Part shown: piece by piece, positions 52,966-64,000 of the stretch
How positions within the stretch are numbered: the stretch's first letter is position 1
Layout: the number at the start of each line of letters is the position of its first letter
Source of the DNA: Pomphorhynchus laevis
Taxonomy: Eukaryota; Acanthocephala; Palaeacanthocephala; Echinorhynchida; Pomphorhynchidae
Direction: 5' to 3'
Assembly (NCBI GenBank): GCA_012934845.2
Contig: WNNJ02003258.1
Location: 124,001 to 188,000, forward strand
DNA length: 64,000 bases
Position numbers and translations under genes: made by a program
Notes under the pieces: model-generated
Database searches by the model: none
Told to the model about the DNA's origin: nothing
The model's input: the letters and a program-made list of their open reading frames with translations, nothing else

Positions 52966-54390
52966 TTAAATCAGCTAACTGAGTCTACGTATTGTTATAT
53001 AATTATAAAATAAACAAAACAATAATGCTAAATCAAAATTTTAATAATTAAATAATAAAATTAATAATTGTTTTTAGATTTTCTATAATTTAAATCAAGT
53101 TAAAAAATAAAAATAAAAATAAAAAATAAAAAATAAAATTTAAAATAAACGTCATTTTTATGAATTGACTAATAAATAACAGACGTTGTATCAGAATAAG
53201 AATTAGAGGTCATCAGGAAGGAACTGCTATGCTATCAGGTTTCGGCCCCTAACTCCTCTACCCAACATAGCAGCGGGGCCAAATACATGCTAATGATGTA
53301 TTTCCTCTGAAATAACTATCTAGTATCTTATTCTAATGCAAAGTATATTATTTATTATCCATCCATAAAAATTTGCCACTTAAGAGTTTAAATTTATTCT
53401 TTATATTATTGTGTTGATTTATATATTTTACTATTTTCTGCTTGATGGTATTTTTATAGTAACCTAGTTTAAAATATGTATCTATTAAATTATTTAAATG
53501 ATTTTGAAGAAAGCCAATATCATTACATATTGTTGCAATTCTTAAAATTTCATTATTTAATGTATTATATTTTATATTATATGGTATGCATGAATGCTCA
53601 TGCAAAAATATGTTTCTTGTAAATTTAAATGTCATCTTTACGATATAAATTAATAGTAGTTTTAGTTAATGTTAATTTAATGTTCATATCTAGATATACA
53701 CCTTCTTTATCATTAATATTGGTTTTGTTTAGAATAAGGCTTTCTGGATAAATGTGCTCACTAATTGAATAAAAATTATTAGAATTAAATACACATATAT
53801 CGTCAATGTATCGAAACATATATTTCATATATTTATATTGTTTGGATTTAGTTTTTACACAGTTATGAACAAATTCATATTCTATAAAGCTTAAAACAAG
53901 TCAGCTATAATTGGGCTACTATTACCACCCATTGAAACACCTTTTACTTGTCTAAATATAGATGTCCCTACTTTTAAATAATTTTGATTTATCAAAATAT
54001 TTAAGGATTCTATTAATTCAATTTTATCCATATATTTATATTTATTTGATGGTTTAATTTTTGTTAGATAGGCGTTATAATTATTATAACATATATATGT
54101 ATATCTTTTTCCGAATATAAGTATAATTAATTTTACTAACGCTTCTTTAATATCTACTAAATCTAGATTTGTATAAAGCGTACTAAAATCGTATGTATTT
54201 ATATTTTGAAAATTTATTCCTTTTGTCTGTTCTAAAAATTCTTTTGTAGAATTAATACTGAAATAGTGTTTTATACCAGTATTAATTTCGATTACCTTGC
54301 AATATTTTTTAAAATGTGCTTTAATTACTTTAAGTATTTTATTCATAGAGACAGAAAGTGGTTTTAATGTACATGGTTTTAATGTACAAG
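52966..54390 (-). mobile_element. PLE copy E, 5'-truncated
   Basis: Complete 3' terminus at 52966, 3' UTR with both stem-loops, and RT blocks 53635-53348, 53828-53625 (YIDD) and 54397-53891 (motif A TYDFSTLYTNL, motif B with VSMGG). Two small deletions break the frame. It is truncated upstream of KPLSVSMNKILK, with a 15-base tandem duplication (ggttttaatgtaca) at the edge. Confidence 0.85.
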
Positions 54391-54698
54391 TTTGCATTCA
54401 CAGTTCAACAACTGATTACAATTTTCTTGACTCCACGATAATACATATGCGTCCGAATGATGATGGCCAAAAAGAATTACCCCAATCAGACGAAGAAGCA
54501 GTTGCCGAAGCCCGCGAATTAAATATTTCTGAAAGCGGGCCTACGGAGCCTTCATCCGCCAGTGTTTCCCGCATATCACTGAACCCGACAAAAGGTTCCG
54601 ACGAACTAATACCAAAATCCATATGCAGTCAATTCAACCGAAAATAAAAGTGTGAAGGTTTTCGAGAATTCCTAAGATTAAAAGATTATGGATTACAG
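54391..54698 (+). other. Unidentified segment with short acidic ORF
   Basis: A plus-strand frame ending at 54647 reads MRPNDDGQKELPQSDEEAVA and on to SICSQFNRK. No family recognised. It lies directly upstream of the phosphatase retrocopy and may be 5' sequence from the same transcript, or unrelated. Confidence 0.35.
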
Positions 54699-56006
54699 AT
54701 GCCCACCAATATGCGCGGGCTTGCTCCGAGTCAATTAAAAGATCTAAATCTTACGAATAAATGGGATCGCGACTATGAACAGTCGGGTGGATATAACTAC
54801 ACTGCGTATCCTTTTTTAGAACGCAATGGAAAAGTCGACAGCACATTAGTAAAGCTTAAAGCTGTCAAACATCGTATATCAATGCTAACTTTGTTGGATA
54901 TAAACCTGCAAATCGATCATACATACTTTCTCAGGGCCCTTTGTCGAACACGATCTCACATTATTGGAATATGGTTTGGCGAGATAACGTTCGGTTGATT
55001 ATTATTCTGAATATGTTAGTAGAAAAGGGCCGTTCCAAATGCTTCGTTTTTTACAATGGAGTGCACTATGGAAAAAATACTAATCGATGGTCTTACCGAA
55101 GAAGATACGGCAATTATGCGTTTGAACGATATCGATATGACTGTTGAACTTCAATCTGGAATACATTATGACTCGTTTGTAGAGAGGATTTTAAAAGTTC
55201 TAAAAAGCAATACAGGCGAAACAAGAGATATACATCATTACAATTATACTGATTGGCCTGACTTTGGCGAACCCTCTTGCCCTGAAAATTTCCTTCGTTT
55301 TCTTAGCATATTACGAAGTCAACATGTCTTCGAACACTCACCAGTTATTCATTGCAGTGCTGGTATCGGAAGAAGTGGCACGTTTGCTTTTGTAGATATC
55401 GTACTCACTCTACTTGCAGCAAGTGAAGGTTGTAACTCTCATGCTCAACTTATGAATATTTTACACAATCTTCGTAATGAACGTCCTGGGCTTATTCAAA
55501 CACCGGAGCAGCTCAGATTCTGTTTCCTATCAATCATACGAGCGTTCTGCGATGTCAACATGAAGATCAACCCTAAATGGATATCGGAGTTTATCGATTT
55601 TATTGAAGAAGATTCTTCTATAAATCTAAAATCTGTTGTTACCGAAACTGCAAAACAAGAAAATAGCCTTACACATCCAGATTCGACAACGGCAACGTTT
55701 TCTGATACAATATTAACTAATGATGATAACGTTGATCAACTATGCGAGGAAGTAATGAATCACATGCTAGACCAATGCTGTAGCACGAAGGAATTTAATA
55801 TCGATATGATAGCTGGATATTCAAGCATGAAGGTTGTTACGTGTGGAAAACTGGTCGATAAAATAGAATTCGTCCAGAATTGCTTGGTAAGTTCTGATGA
55901 ATCATCATCTACATCTGATGAGAATTTCGATAAAAACGGCGTCGATCTTGACGATTGCTGGACTGAAACAGACAGTTTCAGTCCAGTAATTCAGTCCAGT
56001 TCTTAA
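54699..56006 (+). pseudogene. Protein tyrosine phosphatase, PTPN1/PTPN2-like, intronless retrocopy
   Basis: Blocks in order and without introns: 54699-54860 (N-terminus, poorly matching), then YINANFVGYKPANRSYILSQ and GPLSNTISHYWNMVWRDNVR in a second frame (about 54880-55070), then an open frame 55056-56006. That frame holds DIHHYNYTDWPDFGEP (WPD loop, 55254-55268), VIHCSAGIGRSGT (signature HCxxGxxR at 55350-55382) and ERPGLIQTPEQLRF (Q-loop). The YIxxQGPL and GLIQTP forms match the non-receptor PTPN1/PTPN2 subtype. A Ser/Glu/Asp-rich tail follows. Catalytic Cys, Arg, Asp and Gln are kept, but at least two frame breaks in the N-terminal half make a full product impossible. Lack of introns suggests an mRNA-derived copy. 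Confidence 0.8.
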
Positions 56007-56049
56007 CTTAACTTAAAATGTTTTTAAAATTTTTATTTTTAAAAAATTG

Positions 56050-56600
56050 CTTTAAAAAAACAAATATGTTATATATTTTTCTAACGCTTCTTTAATATCT
56101 GTTAAATGTAGAATAGTATAAAGCGTACAAAAATCGCACGTATTAATATTATGAAAATTTGTTTCTTTTGTGTGTTCTAAAATTTCTTTTGTAGAATTAA
56201 TACTAAAATAGTATTAACAAAATGTGTTATACCAGTATTAATTTCGATTACCTTGCAATATTTTTTAAAATGTGCTTTAATTACTTTAAGTATTTTATTC
56301 ATATAAACAGAAAGCGGTTTTTTTGTACATTTAAAGAACTACAGATGAACCTAGATTTTATTGGATTTTTATGTAATTTTGGATTCCAATATAATATAGG
56401 TATAGTTTTATTATCTGATTCAACCTTTATACACTTTTTATCCATTATAGAACAGTGACTTGTAATAATTGTTTCAAAACTCAACTCACTACGTTCGTAT
56501 GTTGCGTTTATTAGATTTTTATGTAATTTTGGATTCTCAAAATTAGGAATCCAAAATAGGTATAATGGATTACCTATGTTAGTATATTGTATATTATTAT
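56050..56600 (-). mobile_element. PLE RT-fingers fragment, diverged
   Basis: Minus-strand PLE around IKHYFSI, KPLSVYMNKI, and IPILYWNPKLHKNPIK (56658-56299 block), with small insertions. The NPKLHKN region occurs twice (about 56355 and 56520), showing local rearrangement. Confidence 0.75.
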
Positions 56601-56659
56601 AGAATATTAATATCAATAAATAACATACAATACGATCGAGAATTGGATGATACGGCAAA

Positions 56660-57912
56660 TCTATAAGTTTCGATCAACTGATTACAGTCAATAACGCTAA
56701 AGATGCAGGCCAAGATGAAGAATTGGAAAACAAGAAGCACGATCATGCCGAGAGGAAAACCAACTTTGTTCCCGAAATCGATCTTCGTTCCCGAAATCGA
56801 TCTTCGTTCCCGTAGATCGAATATTAAAACCCCTTGTAATAAATCGATATCTAAGACCACGTGCTTCAAAAGGCAAATATTTGAAGAAGCTGTATGTCTA
56901 AAATATTGGATGTCTAATAAAAAGACTTGGGTAACAACTGTCGTATTTAATGAATTGTACCGGAAGTGGAAATATATATAAGCAGAATCTCTTGATTTTA
57001 AAGTTCTATTGATCATTGACAATGCACCATGTTATCCATATTACGAACATCCGAATGTACAGATACTATTTCTTCCACCCAACAAGCATCATCCAACCAT
57101 TGGGTCAAGGCATAATTTATACTTTCAAAGAATATTGCATTGAGAGCACTTATCGATATATACTGGGTAAACTAAGAAATGAGTCACTGGCATTTAGAAA
57201 AGTTTTTCTATTTTGGACTGTTGAACTTGCTATCACTCAAATAAGACTACAAACTTTAAATTCTTGTTGGAAAGCAATTCGGCCCGAATGTGTTACAGTC
57301 AAATAAACTAACCAAACATTGACAGTTTTAGCAGAAATAATTTCTTTAGCACATGAAATTGGTGGGGAAGGTTTTGAAACATATACCCAAAACGATTTAG
57401 ACGAATTACATGAGGATAATGTCATGACAATGATATCATTGGTATAACTCTTGATACCGTTGAAGAAAAATAAAGCGAAAATGAATCAGAAGATGGAAAT
57501 CCAGTCACACTCACTGCAAGTGTAATTCGAGAAGGTCTTTTACTTTCCGGTAAATTGGCAAACCATTTCATCGAAAAGATGATAATTCTTAACGAGCATT
57601 CAGGTTTCAACGCGTGCTTCAGAATTGTATTTCTGGATATCAGGAATTGTACAAAAAATAGCAAAGCCATCGCAAAGTTTAATCACTGATTATATTGTCA
57701 AAGGGAAAAAATCAACATGCGAAGTTACGACAAATTTTACTTGTGAAGAATCATTATCCTCAGGACATAGATCTGATATGCTGACTATCTCTTCTATTGA
57801 TGAAATTTTCGAACCAGTTAGCAAATTTTACCAAACACTCTCATATAGTGACATAATTATAAAAAATGTGAATAAAATTAACTTTCATAAAATTTTTCTG
57901 GATTTTTTGTAA
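56660..57912 (+). pseudogene. Tigger/pogo-family DNA transposase remnant
   Basis: Open piece 56703-56981 ends with WVTTVVFNELYRKWK, which fits the start of the DDE domain. Then comes LLIIDNAPCYP (second catalytic Asp, about 57010) and, after a frame change, SIIQPLGQGIIYTFKEYCIE, FWTVELAITQI and LNSCWKAIRPECV (to about 57300). The tail region 57320-57600 has AEIISLAHEIGGEG and LDELHEDN, typical of the C-terminal part of Tigger-like proteins. At least three frame breaks; the N-terminal HTH region and terminal inverted repeats were not found. A 20-nt tandem duplication (cgaaatcgatcttcgttccc) lies near 56774-56813. Confidence 0.8.
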
Positions 57913-58214
57913 ACATTTTTCCGTATACATTTAGAAGAAATATGTTAAGATTGTATTTTTCTGAAATTTAATAAATGTGTTTATGATTGTTCGTTTTTAT
58001 AAAATTATGAATAAAATTTCAGAAAGAATATAGCAATGATAATTTTTTTCTGCAATTTAATAAACCCTTTTTATGCGAGGTATATTGTAAGTCATTGATT
58101 TAGTTTTATTCGGTTTTTAAAAATTATGGAATGTATTCATTATTATACATGAGCCTTTTTTGTGCGATTGATTTTTTTATGCGTTTTCCAATGGAACGTA
58201 TCTACAGCGTAAAA
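57913..58214. other. AT-rich spacer after Tigger remnant
   Basis: Contains repeated CTG(A/C)AATTTAATAAA motifs (57961, 58031), possibly the element's 3' UTR. No coding sequence. Confidence 0.4.
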
Positions 58215-59480
58215 AGAGAGCCAAGTGTACATGCTAATGACGTATTTCATCTGATTAAATTTGTTTATATACTATTATATTCTAATACAAAATATATTAT
58301 TTATTATCCATCCATAAAAAATTTCCGCTAATGATTTTAAATTTATTTTTAATATTATTTTGTTGATTTGTATAATAAACAATGTAATTAACAGTTATAT
58401 GTTAATTTTGTTGATACTAATATCAACAAAGTTAATACTTAACTTTGTTGATTTATATAATTATGGGTTTAGTATTTATTATATAATTAACTATTTTCTG
58501 CTTGATGTTATTTTTATAGTAACCTAGTTTAAAATATGTATCTATTAAATTATTTAAATGATTTTTAAGAAAGCCAATATCATTGCATATTGTTGCAATT
58601 CTTAAAATTTCATTATTTAATGTATTATGTTTTATATTATATGGTATGCATGAATGCTCATGCAAAAATATGTTTCTTGTAAATTTAAATATGTCATCTT
58701 TACGATATAAATCAATAGTAGTTTTAGTTAATGTTAATTTAATGTTCATATATATACCTTTTTATCATCAATATTAGTTTTATTAAGAAAATGGCTACCT
58801 GTGTTGCAATTCTTAAAATTTCATTATTTAATGTATTATATTTTATATTATATGGTATGCATAAATGCTCATGCAAAAATATGTTTTTTTGTAAATTTAA
58901 ATATTTAATCTTTATGATATAAATTAAGAGTAGTTTAATGTGAGGGACAAAATAATCTATTTAAATTTATAGATTTCCTAAATTTTTAAATTACCATACT
59001 GTAGATATTTGCGCTTATTTGTTTATTATAATTGTCTTGAATTAAGTTTTTATACTTAGTTGTTTGATTTGCCTAATACAAAACCGTCAATTTATATAAA
59101 TATTGTTACAGATATCTTTACGAATTTATTTTTAATAATATAGTGTTGATTTATATATTTTACTATTTTCTGTTTAATTTTATTTTTATAGTAACTTAGT
59201 TTAAAATATGCATCTATTAAATTATTTGACGTATTATATTTTATATTATATGGTATTCATGAATGATTAAGCAAAAATATGTTTCTTGTATCAATAATAT
59301 TAATTTTATTAAGAATTCACTTCTATGAATAAATTTGTTCACTTGTTAAATAAAAATTATTAAACATCGATTCTATTTAAACATTGCAGAGTCATGCTAA
59401 TGTAATGATAATATAACGTTACTCTTATGTAATGTTATAAAGTTATCCAATATTATCCATCCATAATTTTTTTTGTTTAA
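58215..59480 (-). mobile_element. PLE 3' debris, several overlapping pieces
   Basis: At least three minus-strand PLE 3'-portion pieces: 58215-58790 (block 58749-58453 with NLYRKDDIFKFTRNIFL-like sequence), 58800-58935 (second copy of HEHSC region) and 59115-59330 (third, strongly decayed). A palindrome TTTGTTGATA + CTAA + TATCAACAAA lies near 58407-58430. Interval 58936-59114 is unassigned AT-rich sequence. Confidence 0.7.
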
Positions 59481-61029
59481 CAGTTTAAATTTATTAATTT
59501 ATATATTTCAAATAGTCAATCTGATTTTAATAATATACATAATATTGAGGATAAAAGTTCAGAGACATAATTTATATTATAATAGTAAATTCCTCATCCG
59601 TTTAACAATCATCATCACCGTCGCGGCTGTACGTAGAGCCTGCGCAATTACCTTCATCCGGGCAATGATGATCAGCTCGTTACATAACGTCGTCAGCAAA
59701 CGTTCCCGATTTTTGGGGTCGTTTCTTTCGTCCGTCGTGTTTGGTGAAATATTCGTAACCAGTACCGCAGTTCTTCACTAGAGCGCTCTTCAGAGGACGT
59801 TTCTCATAGGCGTTGATGCCGTCAATAATATATAGCAGAATATGCTGCATCGCTAATTCTACTGCATAGCAGTCCGCAAATTTGTCGACAGTTTGTTCAC
59901 TGCTAGTTGCGCAATTCAGTGTTTGGGATTTCTGTTGCGTCACGTCTACGCCTGCGCCCTGTTCAATTAATTGATCACTGCACTGTTCGCGCAATTATAT
60001 GTCATCGAAGCCGAGCTTACTCTGCAAATTCTAAATATCGATATGAAACAAATCCAGAACAATATGGTCTTTCCCGTCAACGTGATAAAAACTAGTCGAT
60101 TGAGATGGGTTGATTTTCCGAAATGGGGTTTGTGTCAACAAGCTCTCGGCTTTCGCTGGCGTATTCTGTTCCGTATCTGATGAATGTTGTTGAATATCGG
60201 TATCATTAGTTCTACAAAGCGAAATGTTTTGTTTAGACCGTTTATCATCGATCTGTCTCACTAATAGCAGCTTATCAATTGCGGCAAAATCGTTGTAGGT
60301 GGCGTTTGCCGGGTGGCGTCGCACCCCTGCCTACTCTTTTATCAATATTTTATAATGGTCGTTGCTAAGTAGTTGTTATCAAATTCCTTCAGCTATCATT
60401 AGATCCTTTAATCGTTGCTTTCGGTTGATTTTCTTATTAATGATGTCATCCGAGTTATTTCCTGATGACAACCAATCAACGCACATGTCTAAGTGTCCAA
60501 AATTTTATGCTTGATCGTCGATGGCAATGTGAAATCTGTCGCGTTGCATTTTAAGTGAATTAGTTAAGGCTGTATGCAATAATAGGGTTTTGACACGCTC
60601 TCCAAGGGATCATTTGTTGATGATCTTACCGTTATCGACCCCTTTCGAAGGTTAAAAGCTTTGTTGCGAATCTGCTCAAGCAAATCGTTTTTAAATTTAT
60701 TGTCCAAAGGCGGCGATTTGTCCTTCTCTTGATTGCTAGTACTCTTTATTGATCCTACTATTAGATAGTGGAGGAAGTTTGCCAATATATGCGAGGTCAT
60801 ATATTTGACTGATCGACGTTGTTCAAACTGTTCTGGGATGATTTCATTGTCTTATAATTTATCGACAATTTACATGGTTCAAGGGATGTAACTGAATATG
60901 GCGTTTCTCCGTCATTCAAATATTTGGATTGAAATTTGTCGTAAACGGGTAACAGGCCTTCAACAGCATCTGAATCGTCATTTGCACATTTGGAATATCA
61001 TGTAATAGGTGCATCACAGCATCGGTATG
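59481..61029. other. Unassigned region with short minus-strand frames
   Basis: Mixed composition. Minus-strand open stretches of 70-104 codons (59994-59680, 60324-60031, 60800-60564) have no motif I recognise. Their rising GC content and position downstream of a YLDD-group tail suggest remnants of other retroelements, but I cannot support a class. Confidence 0.35.
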
Positions 61030-61690
61030 TAGATTTTACTGACACGTTCTTGTGGAGACTAGCGTCTGGCTCGGATAGGCTTTCCTTAGGTTCACATGTT
61101 TCTGTTTGATGTGGTCAAAGACCAATATTGGAAACCGATCGAGTAAAGCTAGCATGTCTTTTGCGTTGCCCCGCATTATCGCGATCGAGATGCGCTGATA
61201 TAATCGTGCGACCGTCATAAAGTATCCCATTCCGCTTGTTCGGCTCATATTGTTCGCAACCCGCTTGATCACACTGTTTCCTTCGTCGTTCCATCCAACA
61301 AAGATCTCGACTACGGCGGCTGAAAACATGCATCCCGCATCTTCGACTCTGTTCCTATATTCCCTATACTTTACATTGACAGCGTACGACGTGCCAGCAG
61401 CGAGTTGTACGTTGGCGGCGAAATGACGGTATGCAGCTTGTTGGGGGTAAGTTATTGCAAAGTCGACAGCAAGGGGAAGGTCCCTATAAAAAAGGATGTC
61501 TACCGGGCGTTCGCGTAGGTCCGGGATAATTCATCGCACTTCCGGGGCTACATCCCTACGGGCTGATCGTGCGGCTGCGAAAACTACTCAAGGATGACGT
61601 TATGCCGAAGCCTTGATATCCCCCGTACTGGCAAGTTAGTAAGTGTAGGCCTCCCTTATTCGCCATAGGCATGCAGCGGCCGCATCGATA
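61030..61690 (-). pseudogene. YLDD-group element, copy 3: knuckle and nuclease tail
   Basis: In sense order: GLHLLTCQYGGYQGFGIT (decayed knuckle, about 61680-61610), RPVDILFYRDLPLAVDFAIT (nuclease core, about 61510-61450), then FAANVQLAAGTSYAVNVKYR and block 61329-61036 with FSAAVVEIFVGWNDEGNSVI and RISIAIMRGNA. Each matches copy 2 at 50580-52965. Frame breaks separate the blocks. The RT part is missing; RTE sequence lies directly upstream. Confidence 0.78.
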
Positions 61691-61699
61691 ATGCTTTTT

Positions 61700-63730
61700 G
61701 TACAAGTTAATCCCAAGGCACATTCGTGCTAAGATGCAGAACTGTAGTGGAATTAGTTACGTTCAAGATGCCGAATTCGGGACGGCGCTAAGCCAAGCCC
61801 CAGCATTTGGACATGACACTGCGTGTAGTCAAGCCCGGTCTATTTCGCAAGACGATTGTACAGCTGGGTCGAGAAGTTCCGCAGAAACCGACCTGGTTGA
61901 TGCTACTTTTCGCGACACTACGTATCCGTCTATCAAATATGCACTCGGAGATATTTAAGGTGTGAGGCAGTAGTCTGATTGGGCGATAATTGCAACAATC
62001 GGCTGGGCTATCCTACCTTTTCCAGATTGGGATTTTTATCCTATTCTCACAGTCGTTTTGTATTTTTTCCTCTTCGATGACTTGATTGAAGAAATTTGTA
62101 ATTCAGGGAACAGGATTCCAACACCTAGCCTTCCATATCTCGGATGAAATGCCATCTGAACCTGCTGCTTTCCATGCCTTCATCTGTCTTATTGCTTCTT
62201 CGACTTATTCTGTAACGATTGGGCGTATGGGACCGAGTACTGCTGGAGCTTGTGGGATCGGTGGGTGCGGGAACTCTTTAGTAGAAATTATTTTCGAAGT
62301 ATTCACGCCAATTTTCCAATACTGCTGGCCTACTTACGATCATTTTGCCGCTTTTATCATTGACACAATAGAACCTTTCGATATCCTTGGTTTGCTGGTT
62401 TCTCCGTTTTACAAATCGAAAGAAGTCTCGTTCTCCATCTCTGGTATCCAGCTTTTTGTTTACCTCCCCATGGTGGATAGCTCGGGTAACAGCGACAGCT
62501 TTCTTAGCGTTTCGCTTGCCTTCGAGGTACTTTTGCCAAGCTTTTGGAGATTTGTCGTCCAGGAACTCGTGATACAATCGTTTCTTCTCACATATCTTCA
62601 TTTTTACTTCGTCGGTCCAAAGACAAGAATCTTGGTTGATGTAGCGTTTCCCAGGCTTAGTGATCCCCAGTATCTTACGGGCTGCATTGTGAATAATATT
62701 TTTTTGTTTTGTTCAAGAGCCGGACCACTACGTTTTTCATGGTGTTTTTTGGGTGACTTTATCTTAAGGACTGTGACTACAGGTCGGTGCTGTGTGGCGA
62801 TGGTCTCATATGGTATAACTTTAACGTCGGTCACAGAAGACATATGCCCGCGTTGCACTAGTATAAAGTCGATATGTGATTTATTTTCACCGCTGTAATA
62901 CGTTTAGAGCTGAAATGAACGCTTAATGAACCAGGTGTTCGTGATGACAAATCTTGAGAATCCGGAAATTTAATAATACGATCACTATCTTTGTTTCCAT
63001 GGCCATAATCATTTCCTCCATGGCATCGACTTTCTTCAGAAATTTGACCAACGTGACCGTTAATGTGACCTGCAATCACCAGACAATCATCGGCGGGAAT
63101 GTTACGTGTATGATTGTCAAGCATCTCCCAGAAGGAATCCTTCTCTGAAACACTCCGGCCTGTTTGCGGCGCGTAAGCTGAGAAGACATGTATTGTCTGA
63201 TCGTCCGTGATAATAGTGATCTTCATCAGTTGGTCGTCGTAGCGATTAACTTCTCATACAGCATCACGGAATATTCCGAGATGGCGATGCACACTCCATT
63301 GCTGGTCCTGTCAGTTCCATTGTAGGATCAACCACTGTTGTCGGGTTATCCCTCCATATCGTAGGATTTTGCACCGCTCCATCTAGTCTCTTGCAGTGAG
63401 CAAATATCAATTTCTCCTTCTTAGCATCCTTGCAAGCTCTTCTGTATTACCAGTTAGAGTGCCAATGTTAAGCGATGCAATACGAACCTTTTGACCACAT
63501 TCAGTTTTGTTCTTGTTGTTTTGATTTCGCTTTTGCTTTTGAACTTGCGTCTTGGCGTCGTCCTTGCACCTTGAACCCTTGATAATTTCTCTGCAAAACC
63601 GGACCATGTACTGCCGCGTCGATTACGGTGAACGCCCTAGCTGTGTGTTGAGTTTGTAAGGATTTGATCATTGAATTGAGGTAGCGATGTTTTAAGTACG
63701 CCTCATGATCGGCCTGTCGCAAGGTATGTC
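61700..63730 (-). mobile_element. RTE-type LINE, degenerate, 3'-truncated
   Basis: Sense order from the right: N-terminal region (63722-63501), endonuclease start KVRIASLNIGTLTGNTEELA (about 63500-63410), HVFSAYAPQTGRSVSEKDSF, IAGHINGHVGQ (63226-62858), DVKVIPYETIATQHRPVV (62858-62604), the inter-domain segment KKAVAVTRAIHHGEVNKKLD and DIERFYCVNDKSG (62601-62278), and RT entry with MKAWKAAGSDGIS and CCNYRPIRLL (about 62200-61950). Motifs fit the RTE clade. RT palm and 3' end are absent, and several frame breaks and stops are present. Confidence 0.82.
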
Positions 63731-64000
63731 ACCAGGAGGGTGTCCGAGTTTAGCTTATCCCGCAGTTGGCTTACTGCGAGAAGTTCACAGGGGCACCACA
63801 AGGAGGAACGGACACACACCCCAGACACTGAGCGTGATATACAGAAGGAAAATACAGCATCATTGATGAAAACGTAAGATTGTACTTTTTACGACATATT
63901 AAGATTAGCTGAACATATCAAACAGCAATATGACGATCAAAATCTATAGTGTGTAAAACATTAATCTCTGAGTGACTATCTTTTCCCGCTTACTAAACAC
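63731..64000 (-). other. Probable 5' region of the RTE element and flank
   Basis: Minus-strand sequence upstream of the RTE coding start, GC-richer to about 63800 (ctcgcagtaagccaactgcgg is a short dyad). The rest to the window end holds nothing recognised. Confidence 0.4.

Noticed and set aside
54699-56006. Phosphatase as a bracovirus-type intronless PTP
   Set aside because: The GLIQTP and QGPL contexts fit the cellular PTPN1/2 subtype, and no other viral gene is nearby. A tree would settle it.
59680-60324. Short minus-strand frames as a host gene
   Set aside because: No domain, no splice pattern and many stops between blocks.
62086-62898. 270-codon plus-strand frame
   Set aside because: It is the antisense shadow of the RTE endonuclease/RT region, whose motifs read on the minus strand.

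Overview
The window reads as AT-rich repetitive DNA from a metazoan, probably an invertebrate. This rests on the repeat types present: Penelope-like elements (PLEs) with an N-terminal GIY-YIG endonuclease, CR1/L2-type and RTE-type LINEs, non-LTR elements with a C-terminal restriction-like endonuclease (RLE), a Tigger/pogo DNA transposon, and a Ty3/gypsy remnant. No rRNA, tRNA, CRISPR array or bacterial operon was seen. Almost all 64 kb is mobile DNA, mostly nested or joined head to tail. The only host-like gene is an intronless, damaged non-receptor protein tyrosine phosphatase (54.7-56.0 kb).

Layout. 1-5.3 kb: a minus-strand PLE split by an RLE element of the YLDD type (289-3049, 11-bp target duplication). 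5.3-14.3 kb: a second PLE, rearranged, carrying two near-complete RLE elements of the WYADD type and a mini-derivative in tandem at one target site. 14.3-25.3 kb: inverted PLE pieces, an L2/CR1-like LINE with one frameshift, a CR1-like LINE (CR1-A), an unidentified ORF, a large palindrome with 22- and 24-nt repeats, and a plus-strand PLE. 25.3-34.25 kb: RLE copy R-C, CR1-B, and R-D on the minus strand joined to CR1-B. 34.25-39.5 kb: an uninterrupted 904-codon PLE (copy B) with a 5'-truncated twin (copy C) directly upstream. 39.5-45.1 kb: a 696-bp chimeric unit present twice, three 5'-truncated RLE fragments in tandem, and old PLE pieces. 45.1-54.4 kb: RLE copy R-E inside a PLE (13-bp target duplication), a gypsy tail, PLE D, YLDD-type copy 2, and PLE E. 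54.4-64 kb: phosphatase retrocopy, Tigger remnant, PLE debris, YLDD-type copy 3, and an RTE remnant.

How the parts relate. Three retroelement chemistries share the locus: PLE (GIY-YIG nuclease plus telomerase-related RT), RLE elements (RT, zinc knuckle, PD-(D/E)xK-like nuclease) and APE-type LINEs. PLE copies act repeatedly as landing sites for RLE elements. Conserved 3' ends (a CCCATTTGCGGG box in the WYADD-type RLE elements; two stem-loops in the PLEs) are good candidates for RT recognition. The near identity of PLE copies B to E and the almost open frames of R-A, R-B and R-D suggest recent activity. Clade names for the two RLE groups are left open because I cannot run a phylogeny.
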